From positions 62,001 through 126,000 of the forward strand of contig NZ_SSBL01000011.1 in NCBI RefSeq assembly GCF_004795105.1: a stretch of 64,000 bases of DNA. Reading direction: 5' to 3'. This document shows, piece after piece, positions 53,688 to 62,535 of the stretch. The stretch is from Streptomyces sp. A0642. Its GTDB lineage: Bacteria > Actinomycetota > Actinomycetes > Streptomycetales > Streptomycetaceae. Under the pieces are notes generated by a model. The model saw nothing but the letters and a program-made list of their open reading frames with translations. It ran no database searches and was not told where the DNA came from. The position numbers were made by a program, and so were the translations under genes. How positions within the stretch are numbered: position 1 is the stretch's first letter; every line of letters begins with the position of its first letter.

Positions 53688-54752
53688 ATGCATGTACCCG
53701 ACGGATTCATCAACGCCCCCGTGTCCGCCGTCGCCGGAGTCGTGGCCGCCGGTGCGGTGGCCGTCAGCCTGAAGGGCGCGCGGCGTGAGCTCGATGAACG
53801 CACCGCGCCGCTGGCCGGGCTGGTCGCCGCCTTCATCTTCGCCGTGCAGATGCTGAACTTCCCCGTCGCGGCCGGCACCAGCGGCCATCTGCTCGGCGGG
53901 GCGCTGGCCGCGATCCTGGTCGGGCCGTACACCGGGGTCCTGTGCATATCCGTGGTCCTGCTGATGCAGGGCATCCTGTTCGCCGACGGCGGGCTGACCG
54001 CGCTCGGCGTGAACGTCCTCGACATGGGCGTCGTGACCACAGTCGTCGCGTACGCCCTCTTCCGCGGCCTGGCCGGCGTGCTGCCGCGCACCCGCCGCTC
54101 GACGACCGCCGCGTCCTTCGTCGCCGCGCTCGTCTCCGTACCGGCCGCGGCCGCCGCCTTCACGCTGATGTACTGGATCGGCGGGACCACCGACATCCCG
54201 ATCGGCAAGGTCTTCACCGCGATGGTGGGGGTCCACGTCCTGATCGGCCTCGGTGAGGCCGCGATCACCGCGCTGACCGTCGGCGCGGTCATCGCCGTCC
54301 GCCCCGACCTGGTCCACGGCGCCCGCGGGCTCACCGCCCCGCTCAAGCTCCGCATCGGCGGAGAACTCGTCGACGCCCCCGCGCCGGCCCGCGAGCCCGT
54401 CGCCGCCGCAGCCCCCCGCTCCAACCGGGGCCTGTGGGCGACGGGTCTGGTCACCGCCCTCGTCCTGGCCGGCTTCGTCTCCTTCTACGCCTCCGCGAAC
54501 CCGGACGGCCTGGAGAAGGTCGCCACCGACCAGGGCATCGACAAGGAGGCCAAGGACCACGCGGCCAAGGACTCACCGCTCGCCGACTACGGCGTCAAGG
54601 ACGTCTCCGACGCCCGGCTCTCCGGCGGACTGGCGGGAGCGATCGGAGTGGGCGCCACCCTCGTCGTCGGCAGCAGCGCGTTCTACGTGGTCAGCCGCCG
54701 CCGTACGAAGGACGCGGCCGCCGCCGCCTCCCGCACCGGCGAGAAGGTCTGA
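53688..54752 (+). CDS. Energy-coupling factor transporter substrate-binding CbiM, fused to CbiN-like domain
   Basis: A 354-residue Co2+/Ni2+ ECF S-component. The start is placed at MHVPDGFI because in CbiM/NikM the N-terminal Met-His ligates the metal; longer frames would bury it. CbiM helices occupy residues 1-215 (AGTSGHLLGGALAAILVGPY with the second His). A PDGLE/CbiN-like domain follows (FYASANPDGLEKVATDQGI) with a last helix. It works with CbiQ and CbiO encoded next. Metal, nickel or cobalt, is undecided. Confidence 0.9.
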   Translation: MHVPDGFINAPVSAVAGVVAAGAVAVSLKGARRELDERTAPLAGLVAAFIFAVQMLNFPVAAGTSGHLLGGALAAILVGPYTGVLCISVVLLMQGILFADGGLTALGVNVLDMGVVTTVVAYALFRGLAGVLPRTRRSTTAASFVAALVSVPAAAAAFTLMYWIGGTTDIPIGKVFTAMVGVHVLIGLGEAAITALTVGAVIAVRPDLVHGARGLTAPLKLRIGGELVDAPAPAREPVAAAAPRSNRGLWATGLVTALVLAGFVSFYASANPDGLEKVATDQGIDKEAKDHAAKDSPLADYGVKDVSDARLSGGLAGAIGVGATLVVGSSAFYVVSRRRTKDAAAAASRTGEKV

Positions 54753-55591
54753 TGGGCGCCAGCGCGCGGTGGAAGCCCACCACGGACGGCGGCTCCGCAC
54801 GCCCCCGGCCCCGGCCCGCCCCGGGCCAGGGTGCGGCGGGGCACGCCCACAAGCTCTACCGGCACGGGCACTCGCCCGTCCACGACCTGCCGCCGCACTG
54901 CAAGCTCGCCGCGGTCTTCAGCTTCGTCCTGGCCGTCGTCACCACCCCGCGCGAGGCGGTGTGGGCCTTCGGGCTGTACGCCCTGCTGATCGCGGGCGCC
55001 ACCGCCGTGGCCCGCGTCCCGGCCGGCTTCCTGCTCAAGCGGCTGCTGATCGAGGTGCCGTTCGTCGCGTTCGCGCTGCTCATGCCGTTCGTCGTGCCCG
55101 GCGAGCAGACGCACGTCCTCGGGCTCTCCGTCAGCGTCCCCGGGCTCTGGGGCGCCTGGAACGTTCTCGCCAAGGGCACCCTGGGCGTCGCCGCCTCCGT
55201 GCTCCTCGCGTCCACCACCGAGCTGCGCTCCCTGCTGCTCGGCCTCCAGCGCCTGCGGCTGCCGCCCCTGCTCGTCCAGATCGCCTCCTTCATGATCCGG
55301 TACGGCGATGTGATCACCGACGAGATGCGCCGGATGTCCATCGCCCGCCGCTCGCGCGGATTCGAGGCGCGCGGGATCCGGCAGTGGGGCGTCCTCGCCA
55401 AGTCGGCGGGCGCGCTCTTCATCCGGTCCTACGAGCGGGGCGAGCGCGTCCACCTGGCGATGGTCAGCCGCGGCTACACCGGCTCCATGCCCGTCATCGA
55501 CGAGGTGACGGCCTCGCGCGCCCAGTGGGCGTACGCCGCGGCACTCCCCGTGCTCGCCCTCGCCGTGTGTCTGCTGGGATGGACCCTATGA
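54752..55591 (+). CDS. cbiQ: ECF transporter transmembrane T component CbiQ
   Basis: A 279-residue CbiQ. After a hydrophilic leader come five helices and the coupling helices with the ARR-type motif (RRMSIARRSRGFEARG) that touches the ATPase, and LAMVSRGYTG near the end. The start overlaps the cbiM stop (TGATG). It transmits ATP hydrolysis to the CbiM substrate subunit. Confidence 0.92.
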   Translation: MGASARWKPTTDGGSARPRPRPAPGQGAAGHAHKLYRHGHSPVHDLPPHCKLAAVFSFVLAVVTTPREAVWAFGLYALLIAGATAVARVPAGFLLKRLLIEVPFVAFALLMPFVVPGEQTHVLGLSVSVPGLWGAWNVLAKGTLGVAASVLLASTTELRSLLLGLQRLRLPPLLVQIASFMIRYGDVITDEMRRMSIARRSRGFEARGIRQWGVLAKSAGALFIRSYERGERVHLAMVSRGYTGSMPVIDEVTASRAQWAYAAALPVLALAVCLLGWTL

Positions 55592-56364
55592 GCCAGCCCC
55601 ACGCCCCTTCCGTACCGCCGTCCCTGGAGGTCAGCGGCCTCGCCTACGCCTACCCCGACGGCCACCAGGCGCTCTTCGGCGTCGACCTGACCGTCGCGCG
55701 CGGCGAGCGCGTCGCCCTGCTCGGGCCGAACGGCGCCGGCAAGACCACCCTCGTCCTCCACCTCAACGGCATTCTCGACGCGGGCGCCGGCACCGTCCGC
55801 GTCGCCGGGCTCCCCGTCGAGAAGCGCAACCTCGCCGAGATCCGCCGCCGCGTGGGCATCGTCTTCCAGGACCCCGACGACCAGCTGTTCATGCCGACCG
55901 TCCGCGAGGACGTCGCCTTCGGACCCGCGTCCGGCGGACTGCGCGGCGCCGAACTGGAGGAGCGCGTCACCGAGGCGCTCAAGCTGGTCGGCATGGAGGA
56001 GTACGCGAGCCGGCCGCCGCACCACCTCTCCTTCGGCCAGCGCCGCCGTGTCGCCGTCGCCACGGTCCTCGCCATGCGGCCGGAGATCCTCGTCCTGGAC
56101 GAGCCGTCCTCCAACCTGGACCCGGCCTCCCGCCGCGAACTCGCCGACATCCTGCGGTCCTTGGACGTCACCGTGCTCATGGTGACGCACGACCTGCCGT
56201 ACGCCCTGGAACTGTGCGGCCGCGCCGTCATCCTCAGCGACGGGGTCATCGCCGCCGACGACCGCACCCAGGACCTCCTGTGCGACGAGGCTTTGATGCG
56301 GGCCCACCGTCTGGAGCTGCCCTTCGGCTTCGATCCGCGTTCCGTGACGGTTCGTCTTCCGTGA
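55588..56364 (+). CDS. cbiO: ECF transporter ATP-binding protein CbiO
   Basis: A 258-residue ABC ATPase with Walker A GPNGAGKT, Q-loop FQDPDDQLF, Walker B ILVLDEP and H-loop VTHD. The signature reads LSFGQ instead of LSGGQ, a natural variation seen in some ECF ATPases. The ATG overlaps the cbiQ stop (ATGA). It powers cobalt/nickel uptake with CbiQ and CbiM. Confidence 0.93.
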   Translation: MSQPHAPSVPPSLEVSGLAYAYPDGHQALFGVDLTVARGERVALLGPNGAGKTTLVLHLNGILDAGAGTVRVAGLPVEKRNLAEIRRRVGIVFQDPDDQLFMPTVREDVAFGPASGGLRGAELEERVTEALKLVGMEEYASRPPHHLSFGQRRRVAVATVLAMRPEILVLDEPSSNLDPASRRELADILRSLDVTVLMVTHDLPYALELCGRAVILSDGVIAADDRTQDLLCDEALMRAHRLELPFGFDPRSVTVRLP

Positions 56365-56440
56365 CGGGCCGCGTTCCATGACGGTGAACATCGGGTGACC
56401 CGCCCCTCGTCCGACCTGCGGCGCCATGCACCATGGGGGG

Positions 56441-57625
56441 ATGAGCGGGAGCGCAGGAGCAGGCGTGGACGTACGGGGCACGGCGGCGCCCGGATTCGAA
56501 CCGGTCCGGGATGCTTTCATCCGTAACTTCGAGCAGCGGGGCGACCGAGGGGCGGCGGTCACCGTCTACCGGCACGGGCAGAAGGTCGTCGACCTGTGGG
56601 CCGGCACGAGAGACGTCGACGGCGCGGAACCGTGGGCCGTCGACACCGTGCAGATCGTGCGCTCGGCCGGCAAGGGCATCGCCGCCGCCGTCCCGCTCCT
56701 CCTGCACCAGCGCGGCCAGATCGACCTGCACGCCCCGGTCGGCACGTACTGGCCGGAGTTCAAGGCGAACGGCAAGGAGCGCGTCCTCGTCCGCCACCTC
56801 CTGGCGCACCGGGCCGGCATCCCCGCCCTGGACCGGCCGCTCACGCCAGGCGAGGCGGCCGACGGAGTGAGCGGGCCGAAGGCGGTCGCCGCGCAGCGCC
56901 CCGAGTGGGAGCCCGGCACGGACCACGGCTACCACGCGCAGACCTACAGCTGGCTCGTCGGTGAACTGGTGCGGCGGGTCACGGGCCGGACCGTCGGCCG
57001 CTGGGTCGCCGAGGAGATCGCCCGCCCGCTCGGCCTGGACTTCTGGTTCGGGATCCCGGCGGACGAGGCGCACCGCGTGGGCCGGATCGGCCCCGTCGAG
57101 GCGCCCGCGGGCGACGGCGCCGGCGCCCTGCGCGTCCGCCCCAAGCGCTCGGTGGTCGACGCCTACCGCGACCCGGACTCGCTGACCCGCCGGGCGTTCG
57201 GCGCGATCGACCCGTTCCCGGACGAGAACGACCCCGGTTACCGGTCCGCCGAACTCCCCGCGTCCAACGGCATCGCGACCGCCCGCGGCCTGGCCCGCTG
57301 CTACGCCGCGATGATCGGCCCGGTCGACGGGCACCGGCTGTTCGCCCCCGCCACCCTCACCCTGGCCCGCACCGAGGAGTCGGCGGGCCCGGACCGGGTC
57401 CTGGTCGTGGGCACCCGCTTCGGCCTCGGCTACATGCTGCACGGCCCGGCGTCCCCGCTGCTCTCCCCGGGCTCCTTCGGCCACCCGGGCCGCGGCGGCT
57501 CGCTGGGCTTCGCCGACCCCGAATCGGGCATCGCCCTCGGCTATGTGACGAACGGTCTGCAGAAGGGAGTCACCGCCGATCCCCGCGCCCAGGCGCTGGT
57601 GCGCGCCGTACGGTCGGCACTGTGA
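56441..57625 (+). CDS. Beta-lactamase family serine hydrolase (class C-like esterase)
   Basis: A 394-residue protein of the AmpC/EstB type. The SxxK motif is SAGK in QIVRSAGKGIAAAV, followed by the HLLAHRAGIP segment and the YxxN-like YHAQTYSW, and HPGRGGSLGFADPE as the third box. It lacks a signal peptide, so it is cytoplasmic. Likely an esterase rather than an antibiotic-resistance enzyme. The ATG 56441 is preceded by GGGGGG; a start five codons earlier is possible. Confidence 0.87.
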   Translation: MSGSAGAGVDVRGTAAPGFEPVRDAFIRNFEQRGDRGAAVTVYRHGQKVVDLWAGTRDVDGAEPWAVDTVQIVRSAGKGIAAAVPLLLHQRGQIDLHAPVGTYWPEFKANGKERVLVRHLLAHRAGIPALDRPLTPGEAADGVSGPKAVAAQRPEWEPGTDHGYHAQTYSWLVGELVRRVTGRTVGRWVAEEIARPLGLDFWFGIPADEAHRVGRIGPVEAPAGDGAGALRVRPKRSVVDAYRDPDSLTRRAFGAIDPFPDENDPGYRSAELPASNGIATARGLARCYAAMIGPVDGHRLFAPATLTLARTEESAGPDRVLVVGTRFGLGYMLHGPASPLLSPGSFGHPGRGGSLGFADPESGIALGYVTNGLQKGVTADPRAQALVRAVRSAL

Positions 57626-57668
57626 GGGGGTCGGCGGCCCTCTTCCGTGCTTCCGCGGCGGCGGCCGG

Positions 57669-57887
57669 TCAGGGCGAGGTGAGGAGAACTTCGTCGCCCG
57701 CGGAGGTCGTGGCCAGCAGCACGAGACCGGCCTCCAGGGCGGCCAGGTAGCGGCGGAGCTGGCGCTGGCTGATCTCCTGGACCGGCAGGCGCTCCAGGCG
57801 GGAGACATTGGGCTGGGCCGTGCCCATCCGCACGGCCACCTCGGCCTGGGTCAGGCCGGCCTTCTCACGCAACTCCGCGAGCCTCAT
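57669..57887 (-). CDS. Small XRE-family helix-turn-helix protein
   Basis: A 72-residue XRE-type DNA-binding protein (RLAELREKAGLTQAEVAVRM and QPNVSRLER helix-turn-helix). The ATG overlaps the stop of the Uma2 gene on the same strand (ATGA). The gene pair resembles a toxin-antitoxin operon with antitoxin second. The palindrome at 58467 may be its binding site. Confidence 0.82.
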   Translation of the reverse strand: MRLAELREKAGLTQAEVAVRMGTAQPNVSRLERLPVQEISQRQLRRYLAALEAGLVLLATTSAGDEVLLTSP

Positions 57888-58468
57888 GCGTTGCCGATCT
57901 TCCCGTACCGGCGAAAAGCACTGGTATCGATGCTCCACGCCCCGAAGGGGACCGCGTCTCCGAAGATGTACGGCACGCTGTTCTGATACGTGCCTCGACA
58001 GGGGTCGTCGTGCACCGCGATGGTGCCGTTCCTCGGATCCACGATCAGGTACAGGCCAATTCCCATGGCCGGGTAGTCGGCCATCTTCTCGATGTAGTCG
58101 TTGCTCGGATTCGACCTCGAGACCACCTCGACGCACGCCAGCACCTCATCCGGGGCGAGTGCGTCCCGGTCGGAATCCAGCGCGCTCTCCTGGCAGACCA
58201 GTACATCTGGGCGGCGCATGCGGCCGACCCGCGGATCCTCGACCTCCGGCCCGGTCTCGGCGATCCAGCCGGGATGCGTCGAGACGATCTGCCGGTTGAT
58301 CTGATCTCTGATCCGGCCCGCGATCCGCTCGTGCCGATTGACCGGGCTCATCATGGCCATGACTGGGCCGCCGGCGCCGATCTCGACGCTCCAGGAGCCC
58401 TCCAGGTGCTGGGCATACTCGGAAAGCTCGTCGGCGGCCTTCCGCATCCACGCATAGTCCGGACTCAT
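57884..58468 (-). CDS. Uma2 family endonuclease-like protein (DUF820)
   Basis: A 194-residue Uma2/DUF820 protein of the PD-(D/E)xK nuclease superfamily. Candidate catalytic residues are Glu in GPEVEDPRVG, Asp in RPDVLVC and the E-x-V in CVEVVSRSNPSNDYIEKMADY. It forms an operon with the XRE gene. Its function in Streptomyces is unknown; a selfish or defensive nuclease is plausible. The start is at the first ATG after the operator-like palindrome. Confidence 0.87.
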   Translation of the reverse strand: MSPDYAWMRKAADELSEYAQHLEGSWSVEIGAGGPVMAMMSPVNRHERIAGRIRDQINRQIVSTHPGWIAETGPEVEDPRVGRMRRPDVLVCQESALDSDRDALAPDEVLACVEVVSRSNPSNDYIEKMADYPAMGIGLYLIVDPRNGTIAVHDDPCRGTYQNSVPYIFGDAVPFGAWSIDTSAFRRYGKIGNA

Positions 58469-58479
58469 ACTCCGAGTAT
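58467..58479 (-). promoter_or_regulatory. Palindrome over the Uma2 start
   Basis: ATACTC-C-GAGTAT, a perfect six-bp inverted repeat covering the start codon of the Uma2 gene. A likely operator for the XRE protein. Confidence 0.55.
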
Positions 58480-58564
58480 ATCGAAAATCATATGCCGCCG
58501 TGGTGGGAACCTGGGAAGACCGGCCGCTCGCAACGACGTGCGGCCGCTCAACTCGTGTGCGGCG

Positions 58565-58837
58565 TCAGCCGGCGTGCGTGAAGGCGGCCGTCAGGACGGC
58601 CAGGGCGACGAGCGGCGTCACGCGGTCTTCTCCCGGACGTCCACCACCGTGCCGCCGGTCGAAGATCTCGCCGAGGCCGCAGCCGAGGGCGGCGGCGGCC
58701 TCGGCCGCGGTGCGGGTGGCCTCCGGGAAGCGGCGGATCTCGACGTCGAGACCGAGTGCGCGCGGGGCCTCGGCGAATCGGGGGTGGGCGGCGGAGGTGT
58801 CGTCGCCCGTCGGGGCGGGGGCGTCGGAAGTGCTCAT
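58565..58837 (-). pseudogene. Truncated YbaK/EbsC-like deacylase remnant
   Basis: A 90-residue frame that starts like YbaK/ProX aminoacyl-tRNA deacylases (HPRFAEAPRALGLDVEIRRF and PEATRTAAEAAAALGCGLGEI). It then changes abruptly to an unrelated tail (FDRRHGGGRPGEDRVTPL) at the position where VKSLVF... would be expected. The catalytic second half is missing and not found downstream. It is probably a deletion remnant, although a short protein could still be made. Confidence 0.65.
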
Positions 58838-58888
58838 GCCCCGCACGCTATGGGCCCTCGCCCGGGCCGTGCGATCGAGTTCCGGCGG

Positions 58889-60538
58889 TCACGGCCCCGC
58901 GAGCAGGACGTCCGCGACGACCGGACCGGCCGCGTCCCCGCCGTGGCCGCCGGACTGGACGAGGGCCGCCGCCGCGAGGTCGTTGCTGAATCCGGTGAAC
59001 CAGCTGTCGGACGTGGCCTGGCCCCCGATCTCCGCCGAGCCCGTCTTCGCGCCCTTGTCACCGCCCACGCCGGCCATCGCGCGCGTGGCGGTGCCCTCCG
59101 CGTTCGTGGCGGTGTATCTCAGCATCTGCTTCAGCTGCGCCGACACATCGCCCGGCAGGGGGCTCGCGGTGGCGAACTTCCGGTTGTCCAGCTCCTTCGG
59201 GACGATGTAGGGCTGCAGGAACCGGCCGTTGACGGCGGTGGCGGTGATGGACGCCATGTTCAGCGGGTTCATCTGGATCTTGCCCTGGCCGATGTACGAC
59301 GCGGCGGTCTCCGCCCCCTCGGAGGGCGGCACGGAGCCGTCGACCGTCTTGATGCCGGCCTGCCAGTTCCGGCCGATCCCGAAGTACTGCGAGGCCTCGT
59401 TGACGAGCGCCGTGTCGGCCTTGTCGCCCAGCGGCTTCACCGGCTTGATGAACGCGGTGTTGCAGGACCGGGCGAAGGCCGTCTTCAAGGTGGGGTGCGG
59501 CATCGAGAAGTTGTCCAGGTTGTGGAAGGGCACGCCCAGCCAGGTCACGTCGGACGGGCACTCGACCGGCCCGTTCGCGCTGCCCAGTCCGTTCTGGATG
59601 ATCATCGCGGCCGTCACGATCTTCATCGTCGAGCCGGGGGCCACGGCGGCGAACCGGGCCGATTCGAAGCCGCTCGCCGGGTTGTTGGCGAGGGCGCGGA
59701 TCGCACCCGTCGAGGGTTCGACGGCCGCCACGGACGACTTGTCGAACTTCTTCACGGCCTTCTCCGCCGCCGCCTGGATTCCCGCGTCCAGCGTGGTCGG
59801 GACCCGGCCCGGCTTCCCCTTGACCAGCGTGAGCAGCGTCTGGTCCGGGCCGTCGGCGCTCGCGCTGTTGATCCACGTCTCGATGCCCGTGGTGCCGCCG
59901 GCCTTCTCGCCGTACTTCTCGCGCAGCTCTTCCAGGATGCCGCCCAGCGACGGGTACTTCTCCTTGGTGAGGACGTTGCCCTTGCGGTCGACCGCCTCGA
60001 TCGACGCGGTCTTCGACTCGCCGGTCTCGAGCGACTCGCCCTCGTCCAGCTCCGGGTGGATGACGGAGGGCGCCCAGTCGACGAGCGGGTTGCCCGTCGT
60101 CAGTCCGCGTACGACGGTGAGCTCGGAGGCGTACGACCAGGGCTTCGTCCTCCCCTCGTAGGAGACGGTCGCCTCGACCGTGTACGGAACCCTGGAGCCG
60201 GTCGCCGGGCCCGGGGTGATCACGGCCTTGGTGACGTGGGCGGATTCGCCGTACGCGGCCAGGGCCGGTTCGGCGTCGCCCTTGTTGTTCGTGAGTCCGG
60301 CCGCGTCGGCCGCGTCGCCCTTCGCCCACGCGGCGAGGAACTTCTTCGACGTCTCGGCTATCTCGTCCTCCGTGACCGGGCCCGTCTTCACCTCGGACGA
60401 GCTGGCCTTCGCGTCCGACCCGCCCCCGACACCGCTGTCGCCGAGCCCGTCCAGGACGTTGTACGCCCCGTACCCGACCCCGCCGGCCACGACCGCGAAC
60501 ACCCCGCTGACGACGGCTACCTTCACTCCGCTGCGCAT
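58889..60538 (-). CDS. Penicillin-binding transpeptidase with MecA_N-like domain
   Basis: A 549-residue class B-type PBP. An N-terminal membrane anchor (VAVVSGVFAVVAGGVGYGAY) is followed by an NTF2-like MecA_N domain (about 55-130) and a transpeptidase domain with GSTMK (Ser about 302), SCN (about 356) and KTGSAE (about 498). It cross-links peptidoglycan outside the membrane. The start has GGGGAGGGGGA upstream. A large palindrome lies in the leader. Confidence 0.92.
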   Translation of the reverse strand: MRSGVKVAVVSGVFAVVAGGVGYGAYNVLDGLGDSGVGGGSDAKASSSEVKTGPVTEDEIAETSKKFLAAWAKGDAADAAGLTNNKGDAEPALAAYGESAHVTKAVITPGPATGSRVPYTVEATVSYEGRTKPWSYASELTVVRGLTTGNPLVDWAPSVIHPELDEGESLETGESKTASIEAVDRKGNVLTKEKYPSLGGILEELREKYGEKAGGTTGIETWINSASADGPDQTLLTLVKGKPGRVPTTLDAGIQAAAEKAVKKFDKSSVAAVEPSTGAIRALANNPASGFESARFAAVAPGSTMKIVTAAMIIQNGLGSANGPVECPSDVTWLGVPFHNLDNFSMPHPTLKTAFARSCNTAFIKPVKPLGDKADTALVNEASQYFGIGRNWQAGIKTVDGSVPPSEGAETAASYIGQGKIQMNPLNMASITATAVNGRFLQPYIVPKELDNRKFATASPLPGDVSAQLKQMLRYTATNAEGTATRAMAGVGGDKGAKTGSAEIGGQATSDSWFTGFSNDLAAAALVQSGGHGGDAAGPVVADVLLAGP

Positions 60539-60561
60539 CCCGCAGTCCCCCTCCCCAGGAG

Positions 60562-60587
60562 GCCCCCTTGAACATGTTCAAGGGGGC
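60562..60587. promoter_or_regulatory. Perfect 26-bp palindrome upstream of the PBP gene
   Basis: GCCCCCTTGAACA (60562-60574) is followed by its exact complement (60575-60587) with no loop, then CTTTT. On the plus strand it looks like a terminator; on the minus strand it lies between the mannosyltransferase and the PBP. It may end the mannosyltransferase transcript or bind a dimeric regulator. Confidence 0.6.
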
Positions 60588-60694
60588 TTTTCCCGGCACT
60601 TTACGGGACCGCCGTGACGGAGGAGCCGGTTGTTATCGGAATGCGATCCGGCCCGGCGGGAACGGACCGCCGAACAGGCCGGTGAACAGAACGG

Positions 60695-62473
60695 TCAAAT
60701 CCAGGTATCCAGCCACATCCGGTCCCGCCAGGAATCCTCCGGAATCGAAGTCCCGGTATAGAGCGGCCAGAAATAGATGAAATTCCAGATGATCAGAAGC
60801 ACCAGCACACCGGCTGCGACGGCCCCCACGGTCCGGCGCCGTTCACCCGAAGGATCATCCTTCGCCAGGCCCAGTTCGTGTTTCGCTCCGGCACCCGCCG
60901 CCGGACCGAGCATCGCGCCGATCATCATCGCGACGGCGAGGCAGAGGAAGGGAACGAACACGACCGCGTAGAAAAGGAAAATGGTGCGCTCCTGGTACAG
61001 GAACCACGGCACCCATCCCGCCGCCACCCCGCACGCGATCGCGCCCGCGCGCCAGTCGCGGCGGAAGAGCCAGCGCCACAGCACGTACAGCAGGGCGAAG
61101 CACGCGGCCCACCACAGCAGGGGCGTGCCGATCGCCAGGACCTCGCGCGCGCACTTGCCCGTCGACGACTGGACGCAGCCGTTCTGCTCCTCGTAGAAGT
61201 AGGAGACGGGCCTGCCCAGCACGATCCAGCTCCAGGGATTGGACTGGTAGGTGTGCCCGGACGTCAGGTTCACATGGAACTCGTAGACCTGGTTCTCGTA
61301 GTGCCACAGGCTGCGCAGCCAGTCCGGCAGCCAGGTCCAGCTGCCGCCCTTCCCGTCGGTCGCCGCCCAGTCCCGGTAGTAGCCGTGGCGGGCGGGGTCG
61401 TCGTGGATGATCCAGCCGGTCCACGAGGCGAGGTACGTGAGGACCGCGACCGGCACCGTGGAGACGAACGCCGGCAGCAGATCCCGCTTCAGCACCGCCT
61501 TGTACGGCTGCACCGCCCCCGCCGTCCGCCGCGCGCCCACGTCCCACAGGACCGTCATCAGGCCGAAGGCGACCATGATGTACAGCCCGTTCCACTTCGT
61601 CGCGAAGGCCAGCCCCAGCGAGATCCCGGCCGCGATCCGCCACGGCCGCCAGCCGAGCCGCAGCCCCTCGGCGATATCGGCATCCGGCCGCAGCACGCCG
61701 TCCTCGTCGACCGGCAGCGCGGCGGCGAGCCTGCGCCTCGCCCAGTCCCGGTCGGTCAGCAGACAGCCGAACGCGACCAGCACGAAGAACATCAGCACCA
61801 GGTCGAGCAGCGCGGTGCGGCTCATCACGAAGTGCAGCCCGTCCACCGCGAGCAGCCCGCCCGCCAGACAGCCCAGGAACGTCGAGCGGAACAGCCTGCG
61901 CCCGATCCGGCACAGCATCAGCACCGACAGGGTGCCGAGCACGGCCACCATGAAACGCCAGCCGAACGGCGTGAAGCCGAAGAGCTGCTCACCGATGCCG
62001 ATGATCCATTTGCCGACCGGCGGGTGCACCACATATCCCGGATCCGTCGGGACCGGCACCTGCGACGGATCGTTGAGGATCAGCTTGTCGACGTCCTTGG
62101 GCCACGAGCCCTCGTAGCCCTGCTTGATGAGCGCCCAGGAGTCCTTGGCGTAATACGTCTCATCGAATATCACCGCGTGCGGGCGGCCCAGCTTCCAGAA
62201 CCGCAGCACCCCGGCGACGGCCGCCACCAGCAGCGGACCGCCCCACGCCGACCAGCGCACCAGGCGGTCGGCGAGCAGCGGGGGCACCCCGAGCACCGCC
62301 CACAACTGCCCCCCGGGGCGGGTGTACGGCGGAACCAGCCGCTCCCGCAACCCGATACCGGGGCGCGGGAAATGGCCGAAGCGGCGCAGCCGCTGCTGCC
62401 AGGAAGTCGGCTCCGGGCCGTGCTCTTCCCCGGCGTCTTGGCCCTGCCGGGCTTCGGGCGCAGTACTCGTCAC
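60695..62473 (-). CDS. pmt: Dolichyl-phosphate-mannose-protein mannosyltransferase
   Basis: A 592-residue GT39 enzyme that transfers mannose from polyprenyl-phosphate-mannose to secreted proteins. It has the conserved first extracellular loop with Asp-Glu (HAVIFDETYYAKDSWALI), HPPVGKWIIGIGE, and FATKWNGLY, plus about ten membrane helices. The GTG at 62473 has a TACGAT box six bases upstream, a leaderless arrangement. It is divergent from rsmI, as Rv1002c/Rv1003 are in M. tuberculosis. Confidence 0.94.
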   Translation of the reverse strand: MTSTAPEARQGQDAGEEHGPEPTSWQQRLRRFGHFPRPGIGLRERLVPPYTRPGGQLWAVLGVPPLLADRLVRWSAWGGPLLVAAVAGVLRFWKLGRPHAVIFDETYYAKDSWALIKQGYEGSWPKDVDKLILNDPSQVPVPTDPGYVVHPPVGKWIIGIGEQLFGFTPFGWRFMVAVLGTLSVLMLCRIGRRLFRSTFLGCLAGGLLAVDGLHFVMSRTALLDLVLMFFVLVAFGCLLTDRDWARRRLAAALPVDEDGVLRPDADIAEGLRLGWRPWRIAAGISLGLAFATKWNGLYIMVAFGLMTVLWDVGARRTAGAVQPYKAVLKRDLLPAFVSTVPVAVLTYLASWTGWIIHDDPARHGYYRDWAATDGKGGSWTWLPDWLRSLWHYENQVYEFHVNLTSGHTYQSNPWSWIVLGRPVSYFYEEQNGCVQSSTGKCAREVLAIGTPLLWWAACFALLYVLWRWLFRRDWRAGAIACGVAAGWVPWFLYQERTIFLFYAVVFVPFLCLAVAMMIGAMLGPAAGAGAKHELGLAKDDPSGERRRTVGAVAAGVLVLLIIWNFIYFWPLYTGTSIPEDSWRDRMWLDTWI

Positions 62474-62535
62474 CGCGCCATCGTAGGGAACGCGTCTGTG
62501 CGAGTGGTGTCGCCCGTGCTGGGAGGATGGACGTT

